A DNA stretch of 64,000 nt. Origin: Paenibacillus sp. SZ31 (GTDB lineage Bacteria; Bacillota; Bacilli; Paenibacillales; Paenibacillaceae). Position 1 is the first letter of the stretch; every line of letters starts with the position of its first letter. The notes below the pieces were generated by a model. It ran no database searches, was not told where the DNA came from, and saw nothing but the letters and a program-made list of their open reading frames with translations. The position numbers and the translations under genes are program-made. The stretch spans positions 186,001 to 250,000 of the forward strand of contig NZ_JABBEA010000006.1 in assembly GCF_012912005.1 (NCBI RefSeq). The letters are read 5' to 3'. Shown here one piece after another: positions 44,086 to 53,024 of this stretch.

Positions 44086-45918
44086 ATGAACTTTATTCGT
44101 AACCTTATCCATAAGGCAGATCGAAGCAGTCTGTATGTTATTTTGCTTAGCTGCACCGGTATCGGTGTTTTTCTGTACATGAACAAGTGGTCTTATCTTC
44201 ATCTATCCACGGCAGATTGGGTTATGGTCTACACCATGCTGGGTGCAGCGTTGATTCTGGATTATTTTACGTTCCAGATTCCACCCAAAGGCAATCAGCA
44301 ATCCATGGACTCATCGGTATACCTCGCCTGTATATTCATGTTTGGCGGGGCTTTCAGTCTATCGGTGTTGCTGCCTGTCTCCATCATCCTGCTAATCAAA
44401 GAGCGTAAACTCACCTGGTGGAAACATATCGTCAATTTCAGCATCTACAGTCTTATGATTACGGGAGCAGCTGCCGTGTTTGAGTGGACGGGTGGTCAAT
44501 CGGGTACGTTGAATGGATATAACCTGTTTCCTTATTTCGCAGCGCTCGCAGCCTACTTCATTATTAACACGATCACGCTCGGCTTGTTCTTTCATTTCTC
44601 GACGAAGGATGCATTACAGCAGATGAAGCGGGCATTCGTTACCGAATCCCTGCTGGTTTATCTGTGTACGCTGATTCTGGCGCTGGTCCTGACAATTCTG
44701 GTTGTGCACAATGGCGTACTTGGCCTGTTGTTGTATCTGAGTCTTAGCATTCTGCTCTCCCATGCATTCAGGCAGTTGTTCGTGATGTATCAGACGATTG
44801 AGGAAAAGGCCAACACGGATCAACGTACGGGTCTGTTCAACCATAGCTATTTCGAAAGCATGTTAGAAAGCGAACTGACTAACGCTCGAACGCAGGGAAC
44901 GCCGCTCTGTCTGGGACTTATTGATATCGATGATTTCAAAAAGTATAATGACCGGTTTGGTCATCTTCAAGGTGACAGCCTGCTAGCCCTGCTTGGGGAT
45001 TTTCTGATGCGAAAAACGGAGGGTACACCTGTTACCGCATTTCGTTATGGAGGGGAAGAGTTCACGTTGCTCATGCCGGGCATGGAGTTGGACGAATCCT
45101 ACAAGTTCATGAACAAGCTGCGCAAACAACTGAACGACACGCCGTTTGAAGGTGTTGAAGTGTTTCCGCACGGTTGTCTCTCCTTCTCGGGTGGCATCGC
45201 ACCCTATGAGGTGGATATGTATAACAAATCCCAACTCGTGGATCAGGCCGATAAAGCACTGTATTATGCCAAGAAACAAGGTAAGAACAACGTGCACCGT
45301 CACGGCAGCAATGATGGCATGGAGCATGAGATTGATCTGGTACAGGATGTTCGTGACATCGAGCAGCAGCTCAATCTGTTCAGATACAAGGATATGGATA
45401 CGTTCAAACATTCCAAACGGGTTTATAAGTATGCTCTGGATATCAGTGAATTGCTCAAGCTGGACAATGCAGAGAAACGGCGTTTCGTGCTGGGGGCGTT
45501 GATTCATGACATCGGCAAACTGGAGATTCCCTGGTCCATTCTGAACAAGAAGGACAAACTCACGGCAGAAGAATGGGAAACGATTAAAGGTCATGTCACT
45601 TGGGGCAAAAAAATGGTGATTACGAACGATCGCTTCGCCGATCTGATTCCGTATATTGAACTACACCATGAACGCTATGATGGCAAAGGCTATCCCTACG
45701 GTCTGAAGGGTAACGAGATCCCCCGGCTGTGCCGGATGCTGACCGTGATCGACTCCTTTGATGCCATGACGACAGAGCGACCGTATCAGGAGACCAAGAA
45801 CGTGGAGGAAGCCATTCGGGAGCTACGCGCGTGTTCGGGTTCACAGTTCGATCCGGAGCTTGCGGAGTTGTTCATTCGATATATTGAGAAAAGAACCGCT
45901 CAGCAACAGCTGCTGTGA
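44086..45918 (+). CDS. Membrane GGDEF + HD-GYP protein (c-di-GMP synthesis and breakdown modules in one protein)
   Basis: 610 aa from ATG 44086, 7 nt behind GGAG. The N-terminal membrane region has about seven to eight helices (about 15-245, MASE-like). The GGDEF domain (about 260-420) has NTDQRTGLFNHSYFE, IDIDDFKKYNDRFGH and the active-site RYGGEEF at about 320-326. No clear RxxD inhibitory site is seen. The HD-GYP domain (about 435-605) has the HD pair in LIHDIGK near 473, LHHERYDGKGYPYGL near 526 and FDAMTTERPY. Both catalytic motifs are intact, so it could make and degrade c-di-GMP; the net direction is unknown. Repeat copy C lies in its leader. Confidence 0.93.
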   Translation: MNFIRNLIHKADRSSLYVILLSCTGIGVFLYMNKWSYLHLSTADWVMVYTMLGAALILDYFTFQIPPKGNQQSMDSSVYLACIFMFGGAFSLSVLLPVSIILLIKERKLTWWKHIVNFSIYSLMITGAAAVFEWTGGQSGTLNGYNLFPYFAALAAYFIINTITLGLFFHFSTKDALQQMKRAFVTESLLVYLCTLILALVLTILVVHNGVLGLLLYLSLSILLSHAFRQLFVMYQTIEEKANTDQRTGLFNHSYFESMLESELTNARTQGTPLCLGLIDIDDFKKYNDRFGHLQGDSLLALLGDFLMRKTEGTPVTAFRYGGEEFTLLMPGMELDESYKFMNKLRKQLNDTPFEGVEVFPHGCLSFSGGIAPYEVDMYNKSQLVDQADKALYYAKKQGKNNVHRHGSNDGMEHEIDLVQDVRDIEQQLNLFRYKDMDTFKHSKRVYKYALDISELLKLDNAEKRRFVLGALIHDIGKLEIPWSILNKKDKLTAEEWETIKGHVTWGKKMVITNDRFADLIPYIELHHERYDGKGYPYGLKGNEIPRLCRMLTVIDSFDAMTTERPYQETKNVEEAIRELRACSGSQFDPELAELFIRYIEKRTAQQQLL

Positions 45919-45958
45919 GATGAACGTAGCTGATTCCATATCCCCTAAAAAAGTCAAA

Positions 45959-46000
45959 GCGCTATCCCCGGTCTGATCGGAGATAGCGCCATTTTCATTT
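45959..46000 (+). terminator. Terminator of the GGDEF/HD-GYP gene
   Basis: GCGCTATC / GATAGCGC with an inner CCG / CGG, followed by ATTTTCATTTTC. Confidence 0.75.
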
Positions 46001-46051
46001 TCATGGAATGAATCGTACACCAGACAACTTCATTCTCGTGCAGATTCTACA

Positions 46052-46219
46052 TTAAGATTTGGTATTCAGTTCATGTGAGGTCTGATGCAGCTCTCTAATC
46101 ATCTGCTGCAAAAACATGTTGTCTTGGCGACTGATACCGTGCTGATTGTCTTGAACAAGCATCTGATGAATGTTCTTTTTGAGCAATTCACTGCGACGTT
46201 CCAATACTTCTTGACTCAT
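46052..46219 (-). CDS. 55-aa helical protein, unknown
   Basis: ATG 46219 lies 12 nt after AAGGAG. The protein begins MSQEVLERRSELLKKNIHQM and ends HQTSHELNTKS. It is strongly helical, Gln/Glu/Leu-rich, without Cys, and about the size of Spo0E-type phosphatases; but the SQxLD signature is missing, so I do not assign it there. It converges with the GGDEF/HD-GYP gene and diverges from the two-component operon. Confidence 0.58.
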   Translation of the reverse strand: MSQEVLERRSELLKKNIHQMLVQDNQHGISRQDNMFLQQMIRELHQTSHELNTKS

Positions 46220-46524
46220 GTTGTTGCGTCACTCCTTAACATGTTTTGTAATGAATTCACGTTCTATATTAAGTATAGAGGACCTTCTCCGATAGGGAAA
46301 ACGGACTCAGCCTTCCTCAGCTGTTCACACCAACCCTCACCTAGCGTGACAACATTTCACCACTTGTTGTTCTTAGATATCCTTCTAAATACTCCCTGAT
46401 CCTCCCCAAGTTCCTCCAGAGATACAGACTAGGGTCTTGGGCAAGCTTGCGCTATAATGGTCCCATCCCTGCATAAATAAAGTACGTTATTAAGCTAATC
46501 CTAGATCAAAGGAGTTCTGCATTC
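46220..46524. other. Region upstream of the two-component operon
   Basis: No gene seen. TATAAT at 46453-46458 is preceded immediately by the 10-bp palindrome GCAAGCTTGC (46441-46450), a possible operator; no clear -35. Confidence 0.4.
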
Positions 46525-47355
46525 ATGTCCTATAAACAAATCAAATGGATGATTCTGCTGATCCCCACTTTCACAGTAGGCATCTGGGAATATATTCGCC
46601 ATCAATTCCTGATGCCGTACCTTTCGATGGATGCCGGGAACTGGTTAACCCCCGTCATTGTGTACCTTGTCAGCGTGACACTGCTCAGCCGCTTGTTCCG
46701 CATGCTCGAAGGCGCCAGGGCTGCTCTGGAGCAAGAGCGGGCTGCCAAAGCCGCACTGGAAGCCCGAGATCAATTGGCCCGGGAACTTCATGACGGCATA
46801 TCCCAGTCCCTTTTTCTGCTATCGGTAAAGACGGATAAAGCGGGGCGTAGTTTGGCCGGAAGCGGACATGAGTATGAGATCCAGGAGATTCAAAAAACGG
46901 TGCATGAAGTCAATACATATGTGAGACAAGCCATTGCCCAGTTGCGCTATGTTCCCTCCTCTACCGCGGCACCCGAGATTATCTCACTACATGCGCAGGT
47001 CGAAGTGCTCGTCAAGGAAACAGTACCTGGTGCACAGATTCACTGGGACCTAAGCGGTGTAACGTTCTCTGCCAAGGAGCAAGTGGAGATGCTGGCCTGT
47101 ATCCGGGAGGGTTTATTAAATGTACGCAAACATGCGCAGGCTACACACGTTCAGGTTCACGCAGAAGGTAACCCGATTGCCTGGTTCATCTATATTCAGG
47201 ATAATGGGAATGGACTAAGTGGAGATCCTCTTCATCTGAAGGATCGGTACGGACTGCGAATTACGAAGGAGCGTGCTGCCGAGATGGGATGGTCTTTTAC
47301 CCTCGATTCAAGACCGGGGCATACACGAATGACGATTGGAAAGGAGCATGCCTAA
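46525..47355 (+). CDS. Sensor histidine kinase (NarL-type, HisKA_3)
   Basis: 276-aa membrane kinase. Two N-terminal helices (about 8-26 and 40-60) have almost no outer loop, so it may sense the membrane itself (intramembrane-sensing type). A coiled segment follows (LEGARAALEQERAAKAALEARDQ). HisKA_3 has ARELHDGISQSLFLL with the phosphorylated His at about 88. The HATPase domain is at about 185-270, with REGLLNVRKHAQ and DNGNGLSG; YGLRITKERA near 242 is the usual G-box. ATG 46525 follows AAAGGAG. Partner of the next gene, which starts one base after its stop. Confidence 0.92.
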   Translation: MSYKQIKWMILLIPTFTVGIWEYIRHQFLMPYLSMDAGNWLTPVIVYLVSVTLLSRLFRMLEGARAALEQERAAKAALEARDQLARELHDGISQSLFLLSVKTDKAGRSLAGSGHEYEIQEIQKTVHEVNTYVRQAIAQLRYVPSSTAAPEIISLHAQVEVLVKETVPGAQIHWDLSGVTFSAKEQVEMLACIREGLLNVRKHAQATHVQVHAEGNPIAWFIYIQDNGNGLSGDPLHLKDRYGLRITKERAAEMGWSFTLDSRPGHTRMTIGKEHA

Positions 47356-47356
47356 C

Positions 47357-48013
47357 ATGGAACATGTACGTGTATTGGTTGTTGATGATCATGCGCATGC
47401 GCGTGAAGCGATCTGTAGTATTTTATCCGAGGACAGTCTGTTTGAAGTGATTGGCACAGCTCAGAATGGACAGGAAGCGCTAGAGCTCACCGGACAATGG
47501 ATGCCTGACCTGATCCTGATGGATGTGCAGATGCCCGACATGGATGGACTGGAAGCCACCCGTCAAATCAAGTTGCGCTTCCCTTATGTTATTATCGTGA
47601 TGGTCACGGTGTCGGATGATGTGACCTTTCTGTTCGAAGCACTGAAACAAGGCGCTCAAGGCTATTTGCTTAAAAATCTAACGCCTTCCACCTGGCTGGA
47701 GTACCTGCGCGCCATCGTCAGTGACGATGCACCACTCAGCAAGGAACTGGCCTACCGGATTTTGCAGGAGTTTCCCGCACCACGCAGTGAAGATGTGCAA
47801 GATAACCCGCTAACGGCGCGGGAGCTTGAGATTCTGCAGTGGGTATCCGCAGGATATACCAATCGGGAGATCGCTGATCAGCTCGGCATTTCCGACCAGA
47901 CAGTGAAGAATCATTTGAAGAACATTTTGCAGAAGTTGCAGCTTGAAAATCGGGTACAACTCACCCGCTATGCACTGGAGAGCGGGCTTGCAGGCCGCAA
48001 GCTTCGCAAATAA
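47357..48013 (+). CDS. Response regulator, LuxR/NarL family
   Basis: 218 aa from ATG 47357 (10 nt behind AAGGAG; ATG 47348 is too close to it). The receiver domain (about 4-120) has VVDDHAHARE, the phospho-acceptor Asp in ILMDVQMPDMDG (about 56) and the TVSDD and LLKNLTPS sites. The LuxR-type HTH (about 148-210) is LTARELEILQWVSAGYTNREI and GISDQTVKNHLKNIL. The target genes are unknown; copCD next door is transcribed the same way after 200 bp. Confidence 0.94.
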   Translation: MEHVRVLVVDDHAHAREAICSILSEDSLFEVIGTAQNGQEALELTGQWMPDLILMDVQMPDMDGLEATRQIKLRFPYVIIVMVTVSDDVTFLFEALKQGAQGYLLKNLTPSTWLEYLRAIVSDDAPLSKELAYRILQEFPAPRSEDVQDNPLTARELEILQWVSAGYTNREIADQLGISDQTVKNHLKNILQKLQLENRVQLTRYALESGLAGRKLRK

Positions 48014-48212
48014 ACTTTTGCTGCTTCGAATCAGGATACATAAGCAACAAGTGACATATCATTCATGCTTTTGTCACATTTATGTAGACTTAATCGTTTT
48101 TTATAGCCCAATGTAGTCATACGCAATCATTTTGGACAAAGTTATAATGGGTTAGATTGTGTTTAAAACGCCATGAATGACTACAAATCTATAACCTGAG
48201 GGTGATGATTTT

Positions 48213-49928
48213 TTGATTTTTACAAGCTTTACCCTGAAATGGGGCAAACGGCACTGGGCATTGGTCATCAGCCTGTTGCTCGTATGCTGCCTTGTTATGC
48301 CACAGTGGGCATCTGCCCATGCTTATATTGTTAAGGCCTCGCCTGGAGAGAACGAGATACTCGTAACTGCTCCGGAGCGGCTGACGCTGGAGTTCAACGA
48401 ATCCTTGCAGACGGCCTTTTATGATATCAAAATTACCGGGCCTGACGGCAATCAGGCAGACGATGGAAACGTGCAGATTGATGCGGATCGCCCTCATATT
48501 CTGGAGACTGGCCTTCTGGCCGGACTTGGCAACGGAACGTATGCCGTCAACTGGAAGGCTGTATCTGCCGATGGGCATCCTATTCAAGGAGTGTATGTTT
48601 TCCATATCGGTGAACCTTCCGGATCGCCTGCCGGGCTGAGTGATCTTACATCCGGTTCCGGTTCAACAGGTGGACCGCTGAAATGGATCGTATCCCTGAC
48701 CGACTGGATTCAGTATCTCGGACTTTCCATCATTCTGGGTACACTCGCGTTCATGCTGCTGCGGATCGCTCCGACTTCCATGACAAGAGAACCTATGGAC
48801 GTTCCGGGGAGCTACAGACTGTTATGGATCAGCTATGCTGCCGCTTCTTTTGCCGCACTGGTCAGCCTGCCACTGAACACGTTATATGAATCTGGCGTGG
48901 CGCTGGGCGAGTTAAGTTGGGGACTAATCGGAAGTGCGCTCAAGCTGACATCCTTTGGCCAGATCTGGATGGTGCAGATGCTGGTCGTGATGCTGCTGGC
49001 AGTCACTATTCTGTCCGGATATGATCGGGATCGCTCCATCCGTGTGCGCATCTGGTCTTCCTATGGCTCACTTGTGCTCGTGCTCGGCTGGTTGTTCACA
49101 CATGCCATGACCGGACACCCTGCTGCTGCCGATCAACGTGGACTCGCCATTGCTATGGATTTCGTGCATCTGATCGGTGCCGCTTTCTGGATTGGCGCAT
49201 TGACGGCCATGGCGATATGTCTGCCTCCACTGGCGGATAAGCTACCATCGAAGGTTCGAGGGGAAGTATACTGGGTTGCCATTCGCAGGTTTACCGCCTG
49301 GGGGATTGGTGCCGTAGCCGCTCTGGTCGCTACAGGAATATACAGCAGTCTGATTATTCTGCCTGCACCCGTGCTGACCTCCTTGTTCACAACAGCCTAT
49401 GGTCTTGTCCTGATCGGCAAGATTGTCCTGCTTATTGTGATGCTTGTCTTCGCGTGGCGTCATGCCCGATTGGCAAGAGCAGCAACGGGAAGCAGATTAT
49501 CCGGTAGCCTAAAAGCCGAACTTGCCACCGGCGCTGTGATTCTCGCTCTGGCCGCCGTACTGACCCATCTGTCCCCAGGACAACCGGCAGCGGTCGGACC
49601 GTATCAGGAGACGACGACTACAGAAGATGGCTCAGCGATCACACTTCAGGTGAGTCCCAATGTAACGGGAGAGAACCAATTTGAAGTGGACGTCAAAGGT
49701 GCAGATGGCAGTATCGTCAATGATCTAGAACAGATCACCCTGTCACTCACACATCTGGACATGGATATGGGGATCTATGAGATCACCATTCCGAAAAATG
49801 ACACCGGTGTGTACAAGGCTGAAGATTATATCTCGATGCCTGGACGTTGGAATATCAAGGTACATCTCCTGACCAAAACGTTGGATGCACTGGATGCCGA
49901 ATTTGAGATCGACACCGCCAAGCCATAG
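48213..49928 (+). CDS. ycnJ: Copper-handling CopC-CopD fusion (YcnJ-like)
   Basis: 571-aa fusion. TTG 48213 is the start, with GAGGGTG 9 nt before. The signal peptide ends WASAHAYI, and the mature His is the CopC copper ligand. The CopC domain is at about 38-135 (ASPGENEILVTAPERLTLEFNE, AVSADGHPIQGVYVFHIG). CopD has about eight helices (about 155-455, with HLIGAAFWIGALTAMAICLP). A C-terminal domain (about 475-570, EVDVKGADGSIVNDLEQITLSL to MPGRWNIKVHL) resembles YtkA/FixH. It is the homologue of B. subtilis YcnJ, a copper uptake protein. ycnI follows. Confidence 0.9.
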   Translation: MIFTSFTLKWGKRHWALVISLLLVCCLVMPQWASAHAYIVKASPGENEILVTAPERLTLEFNESLQTAFYDIKITGPDGNQADDGNVQIDADRPHILETGLLAGLGNGTYAVNWKAVSADGHPIQGVYVFHIGEPSGSPAGLSDLTSGSGSTGGPLKWIVSLTDWIQYLGLSIILGTLAFMLLRIAPTSMTREPMDVPGSYRLLWISYAAASFAALVSLPLNTLYESGVALGELSWGLIGSALKLTSFGQIWMVQMLVVMLLAVTILSGYDRDRSIRVRIWSSYGSLVLVLGWLFTHAMTGHPAAADQRGLAIAMDFVHLIGAAFWIGALTAMAICLPPLADKLPSKVRGEVYWVAIRRFTAWGIGAVAALVATGIYSSLIILPAPVLTSLFTTAYGLVLIGKIVLLIVMLVFAWRHARLARAATGSRLSGSLKAELATGAVILALAAVLTHLSPGQPAAVGPYQETTTTEDGSAITLQVSPNVTGENQFEVDVKGADGSIVNDLEQITLSLTHLDMDMGIYEITIPKNDTGVYKAEDYISMPGRWNIKVHLLTKTLDALDAEFEIDTAKP

Positions 49929-49994
49929 TTACACAACGTTTATATTGAAAAGTGACCCAATCTAAAATTAGTGTTTCTATAAACTGCAAATGTA

Positions 49995-50194
49995 GTGAAG
50001 GAAACGAAATTGATTCTGGAGAAGCGAAGCTAAAAGCTTTCTGATCTACACGAGAACGGAGAGGACAGAAATAGCGTGAAGAAGCGAAGCGTTCGCCTTT
50101 ATCCCCGGATTTTACCCTTTAAGAAAAAGGAATCAAAAAATCTGGGGATAACAGCGATCGGAAGGTTATTCTGTCATCGAAGTAGCAAGTGTAA
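49995..50194 (+). repeat. Structured dispersed repeat, copy D, with a partial tandem piece
   Basis: 49995-50044 carries a short piece (GAAGCGAAGCTAAAAGCTTT). Then the main copy starts at 50048: ACACGAGAACGGAGAGGACA, AAGCGAAGCGTTCGCCT. The AGCTTTCT hairpin is missing in this main part, so the piece upstream may be its displaced half. The long stem TTATCCCCGGATTTT / AAAATCTGGGGATAA (one wobble) and CAGCGATCGGAAGG follow. It ends 121 bp before ycnI, same orientation. Confidence 0.85.
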
Positions 50195-50315
50195 CCTGCT
50201 TTTAATCACTCGAAAGAACCATTCGTAACTGAAACTGTGCTTTGCAGAACGTAGACACTTATTTAAGAAAATGGGCCGCATCATATATGATAAGAACTGA
50301 GAGGGGTTTTTTATT

Positions 50316-51095
50316 TTGAAGAAAACATCATGGATTTCCAAACTAACATCCACTATCGCAACAGGTACCGCAGCATTCATGTTATTCGCCGGATTCGCGA
50401 GCGCTCACGTTACCGTTAGCCCATCCGTTGCACAGACAAGCGCATGGCAGACGTACACGATTAAGATTCCATCCGAAAAAGAACTGCCTACAACCAAAAT
50501 CACAATGAAAGTTCCAGAAGGTGTTGCATTCAAGCAATACCAACCACTGGCAGGCTGGAAAATCACTACAGAGAAGAACGATTCCAATGAAGTAACATCG
50601 ATCACATGGGAAATTGAAGGCGATAACGAGGGCATTCTGGCAGGACAATTCCAACAGTTCAACTTTGTTGCACAGAACCCTAAGGCTGAAGCTGAGGTGG
50701 CTTGGGATGCATTCCAATACTACAGCGATGGTAGTATCGTAGAATGGACAGGCCAACCAAGTGACGCCAACCCACACAGTATCACGACGATTAGCGAAGA
50801 TCCGGCTGCTGCTGGTAATGCTGCGGCAGGTGGAGGTCATGCCAACGATGGACATGATAGTGCAGGTACAGAAGGAGCAGCCACTGGGGATAATGCAGCT
50901 ACCGATGATAACAAAGCAAACGATGACACCACGCTGGGTGATGCACTCAATGACACCGTTACAGGTGAGCCGAACAACACGGATACAGACCCGGGTACGC
51001 TGAAGCTTCAACAAGCAACATTGATCGTATCCATTCTGGCCCTGATCCTGTCCTTCCTGGGAATCGCTTTGGCTACACGTCGCAAAAAACGTTAA
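50316..51095 (+). CDS. ycnI: YcnI-like copper-binding protein
   Basis: 259 aa from TTG 50316, with GAGAGGGG 9 nt before. Signal peptide MKKTSWISKL to AGFASA, with the mature protein starting at His (AHVTVSPSVAQTSAWQTYTIKIP): this N-terminal His is the DUF1775 copper site. The domain goes to about residue 155 with WKITTEK and SITWEIEG and the conserved aromatic residues (FNFVAQNPKAE, WDAFQYYSDGS). A low-complexity Ala/Asp/Asn/His-rich stretch (about 165-225) and a C-terminal membrane helix with RRKKR end (about 232-259) give a wall-spanning anchor. It follows CopCD as in B. subtilis ycnJ-ycnI. Confidence 0.93.
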   Translation: MKKTSWISKLTSTIATGTAAFMLFAGFASAHVTVSPSVAQTSAWQTYTIKIPSEKELPTTKITMKVPEGVAFKQYQPLAGWKITTEKNDSNEVTSITWEIEGDNEGILAGQFQQFNFVAQNPKAEAEVAWDAFQYYSDGSIVEWTGQPSDANPHSITTISEDPAAAGNAAAGGGHANDGHDSAGTEGAATGDNAATDDNKANDDTTLGDALNDTVTGEPNNTDTDPGTLKLQQATLIVSILALILSFLGIALATRRKKR

Positions 51096-51141
51096 GAACT
51101 AACTTCCAGTTTTACGATAACTTGAGACAAATTAAGATCAC

Positions 51142-51192
51142 AAAAAAGCCTATGGTATCGGGATTAATCCCGATGTACCATAGGCTTTTTTT
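51142..51192. terminator. Bidirectional terminator between ycnI and the WXG100 gene
   Basis: AAAAAAGCCTATGGTA / TACCATAGGCTTTTTTT with an inner CGGGATT / AATCCCG. Confidence 0.9.
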
Positions 51193-51342
51193 CTGGTATT
51201 CATACGTTTTACTCCGCGGTCTATACTTTCAATCATACTATTTGTACTCAAAATTACATACAATCGCGCGACATTTCTCCACGGTTTTACACTCATCTTA
51301 ACGCTGATGCCATCCGCAATATGGCATCAGCCTTACCACTCT

Positions 51343-51615
51343 TTAGCGTTCCTGATCCGTCTGGATCATAATCTCAATGTATTGCAGCAAGCTTTTCTTC
51401 TGCTGTTCAATGGATTGAATGCGTCTGGACAGGCCCGCAAAAAACTCTTCAATCTGCTGCCTTGTATGATCTGCAGACTGCCCTTTCCAATCGTTCAGGC
51501 GACTGTATAGCGCCCTCGCTTCCTGTTCATCGGCTTGCAGACGGGCAAGCAGCTGTGTCAGTTCTTTTTCCGCAATCCGAAGATCATTCAATTCCACCAG
51601 CAATTGTCCACCCAC
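51343..51615 (-). CDS. WXG100-like helical protein, partner of the lipase
   Basis: 90-aa all-helical protein. The start is GTG 51615, 7 nt behind GGGGAGGGG. Two long helices flank the central turn NDWKGQSA, which contains the W-x-G motif (about residues 43-45), as in the ESAT-6/WXG100 family. The first helix is LVELNDLRIAEKELTQLL, the second RQQIEEFFAGLSRRIQSIEQ. WXG100 proteins are secreted or act as targeting partners of type VII secretion substrates. It lies 53 bp after the lipase gene, so it probably pairs with the lipase's C-terminal helical region. The pairing is inferred. Confidence 0.8.
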   Translation of the reverse strand: MGGQLLVELNDLRIAEKELTQLLARLQADEQEARALYSRLNDWKGQSADHTRQQIEEFFAGLSRRIQSIEQQKKSLLQYIEIMIQTDQER

Positions 51616-51668
51616 TCGCGTTCCCCTCCCCCTATGTACGTGATATCAACGCTAACCACCCAAGAATC

Positions 51669-53009
51669 CTAATTAAAATGAACCGGACTCTCGTCCGCCT
51701 GCCGGAAGGCTTCCGCCTTCTCATCAATAAAGTTCAGGAACTGGCTGGTGTGTTTCATATGCCATGTGCCAAGCTCATGAATGGATGCGTCCAGTTGGGT
51801 GACAATCGGCTCCAATCTGCGACTGCGACTCGTATGCAGATATTGCGCCATGCGGGTTCGCACCTGATTCAACTCCGCATTGCACTGTTGTGCATTCTGC
51901 TTCCACCGCGAAGCGACACTTTTCAGTTCTTCCGGCGTTACCTGAATCAGACCGGAAGCCGCAGCAGCCGAAGCCATACCTCCACCGCCACCAGACTTGG
52001 AACGTAACGGACCGAAGTTCTTGCTGAACGGCCCCATGTGATCCATAAGGCGCGGTGAATAGCGGATTCTTTCTCCAGTAATCGGATCATACAGGTCATT
52101 GGATATGTAACCATTTTTGAAATCATATTGATCCAGACTGTGGTAGTTTTCCCCGCCAAACGAGTTCTTGGCTTTATCGATAATGCTCACGCCATCATTC
52201 GCCGAATCATAATCGGAGTTGATGTAATAGGTCGATCCCACATGCCGATCATATCCTCCGAGCGTTCCGCTAGCTACCAGATCACTGGGATTTGCATAGT
52301 TCACAACCTGCCCGTCAAATGCACCCGCTTCAGCCTGGCGCCGCACTTCTGGCGTCAAATTACCCATTACAGATGGTGCACTAAACGTCACGGCTGGAAT
52401 TCCGGTATAAGCGGATGCATATTGTGCATTTCCACCGCCCAGGGAATGTCCGGTCATCGAAAAATTCAGATCCTTATGCTTGTTCTGCATGTGATTTGCA
52501 TAGTCTTCGGATTGATACATCTGGTTGGCCCAGCCTGTAGGGGAGATAGTTTTTTCAATATCTTTTACACGATCACCCGTCCAGTTCTCTACGCCTCTTA
52601 CCCTGTCACCAGCCCAATCCTCCACTTTGGATATGCCGGTGAAGTCCTTGACGCCTTCGACCCCTTTGTCGAGCCAATCCGGCGTAAGATTATTGACAAA
52701 GTTTCCGGCCTCCTGCTGGCCCTTACGAATTAACTCTCCGCCCCCGATGCGCCCATCCATGACAAAGTCAGGTACAGAGCGATCCAAGGACGCACTCCCT
52801 TCTGTACCACGATAAGCAATGACAGCTTCCTTGGTCTCGGGATTATAAAATGTTACGGCATCAAAACCGGAAAAATTGTTACTTTCCGTCCCCTCAAGGA
52901 CCTCCCATCCGGGAAGTTCCGTTAATCGATCTCCAGCCTTTTGATCCTGATAGGCTAGATCAGACATCGTTTTATACGTTTCATCATCAATATTGGACCC
53001 GTTACTCAA
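51669..53009 (-). CDS. Lipase-like protein with C-terminal WXG/LXG-like region (candidate type VII secreted lipase)
   Basis: 446 aa from TTG 53009, 8 nt behind GGGAGG. There is no Sec signal peptide. The N-terminal lipase domain is at about 1-320: YRGTEG near 67, nucleophile elbow MTGHSLGGGNAQYA with Ser at about 189, a candidate Asp in NPSDLVAS (about 243) and His in NYHSLDQYD (about 290). A short repeat EDWAGDRV / VENWTGDRV is at about 130-147. After a Gly/Ser/Ala linker (about 337-353) a helical hairpin region follows (about 355-440, TPEELKSVASRWKQNAQQCNA and on). This toxin-first, targeting-last order is like Staphylococcus TslA. An ordinary DUF2974 lipase is the alternative. Confidence 0.78.
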   Translation of the reverse strand: MSNGSNIDDETYKTMSDLAYQDQKAGDRLTELPGWEVLEGTESNNFSGFDAVTFYNPETKEAVIAYRGTEGSASLDRSVPDFVMDGRIGGGELIRKGQQEAGNFVNNLTPDWLDKGVEGVKDFTGISKVEDWAGDRVRGVENWTGDRVKDIEKTISPTGWANQMYQSEDYANHMQNKHKDLNFSMTGHSLGGGNAQYASAYTGIPAVTFSAPSVMGNLTPEVRRQAEAGAFDGQVVNYANPSDLVASGTLGGYDRHVGSTYYINSDYDSANDGVSIIDKAKNSFGGENYHSLDQYDFKNGYISNDLYDPITGERIRYSPRLMDHMGPFSKNFGPLRSKSGGGGGMASAAAASGLIQVTPEELKSVASRWKQNAQQCNAELNQVRTRMAQYLHTSRSRRLEPIVTQLDASIHELGTWHMKHTSQFLNFIDEKAEAFRQADESPVHFN

Positions 53010-53024
53010 TACCTGCACCTCCCT

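Noticed and set aside
46052..46219. Assignment of the 55-aa protein to Spo0E
   Set aside because: The SQxLD signature is missing, unlike the protein at 63288.
50382..51014. 210-codon frame opposite ycnI
   Set aside because: Cys-rich antisense frame produced by codon bias of ycnI.
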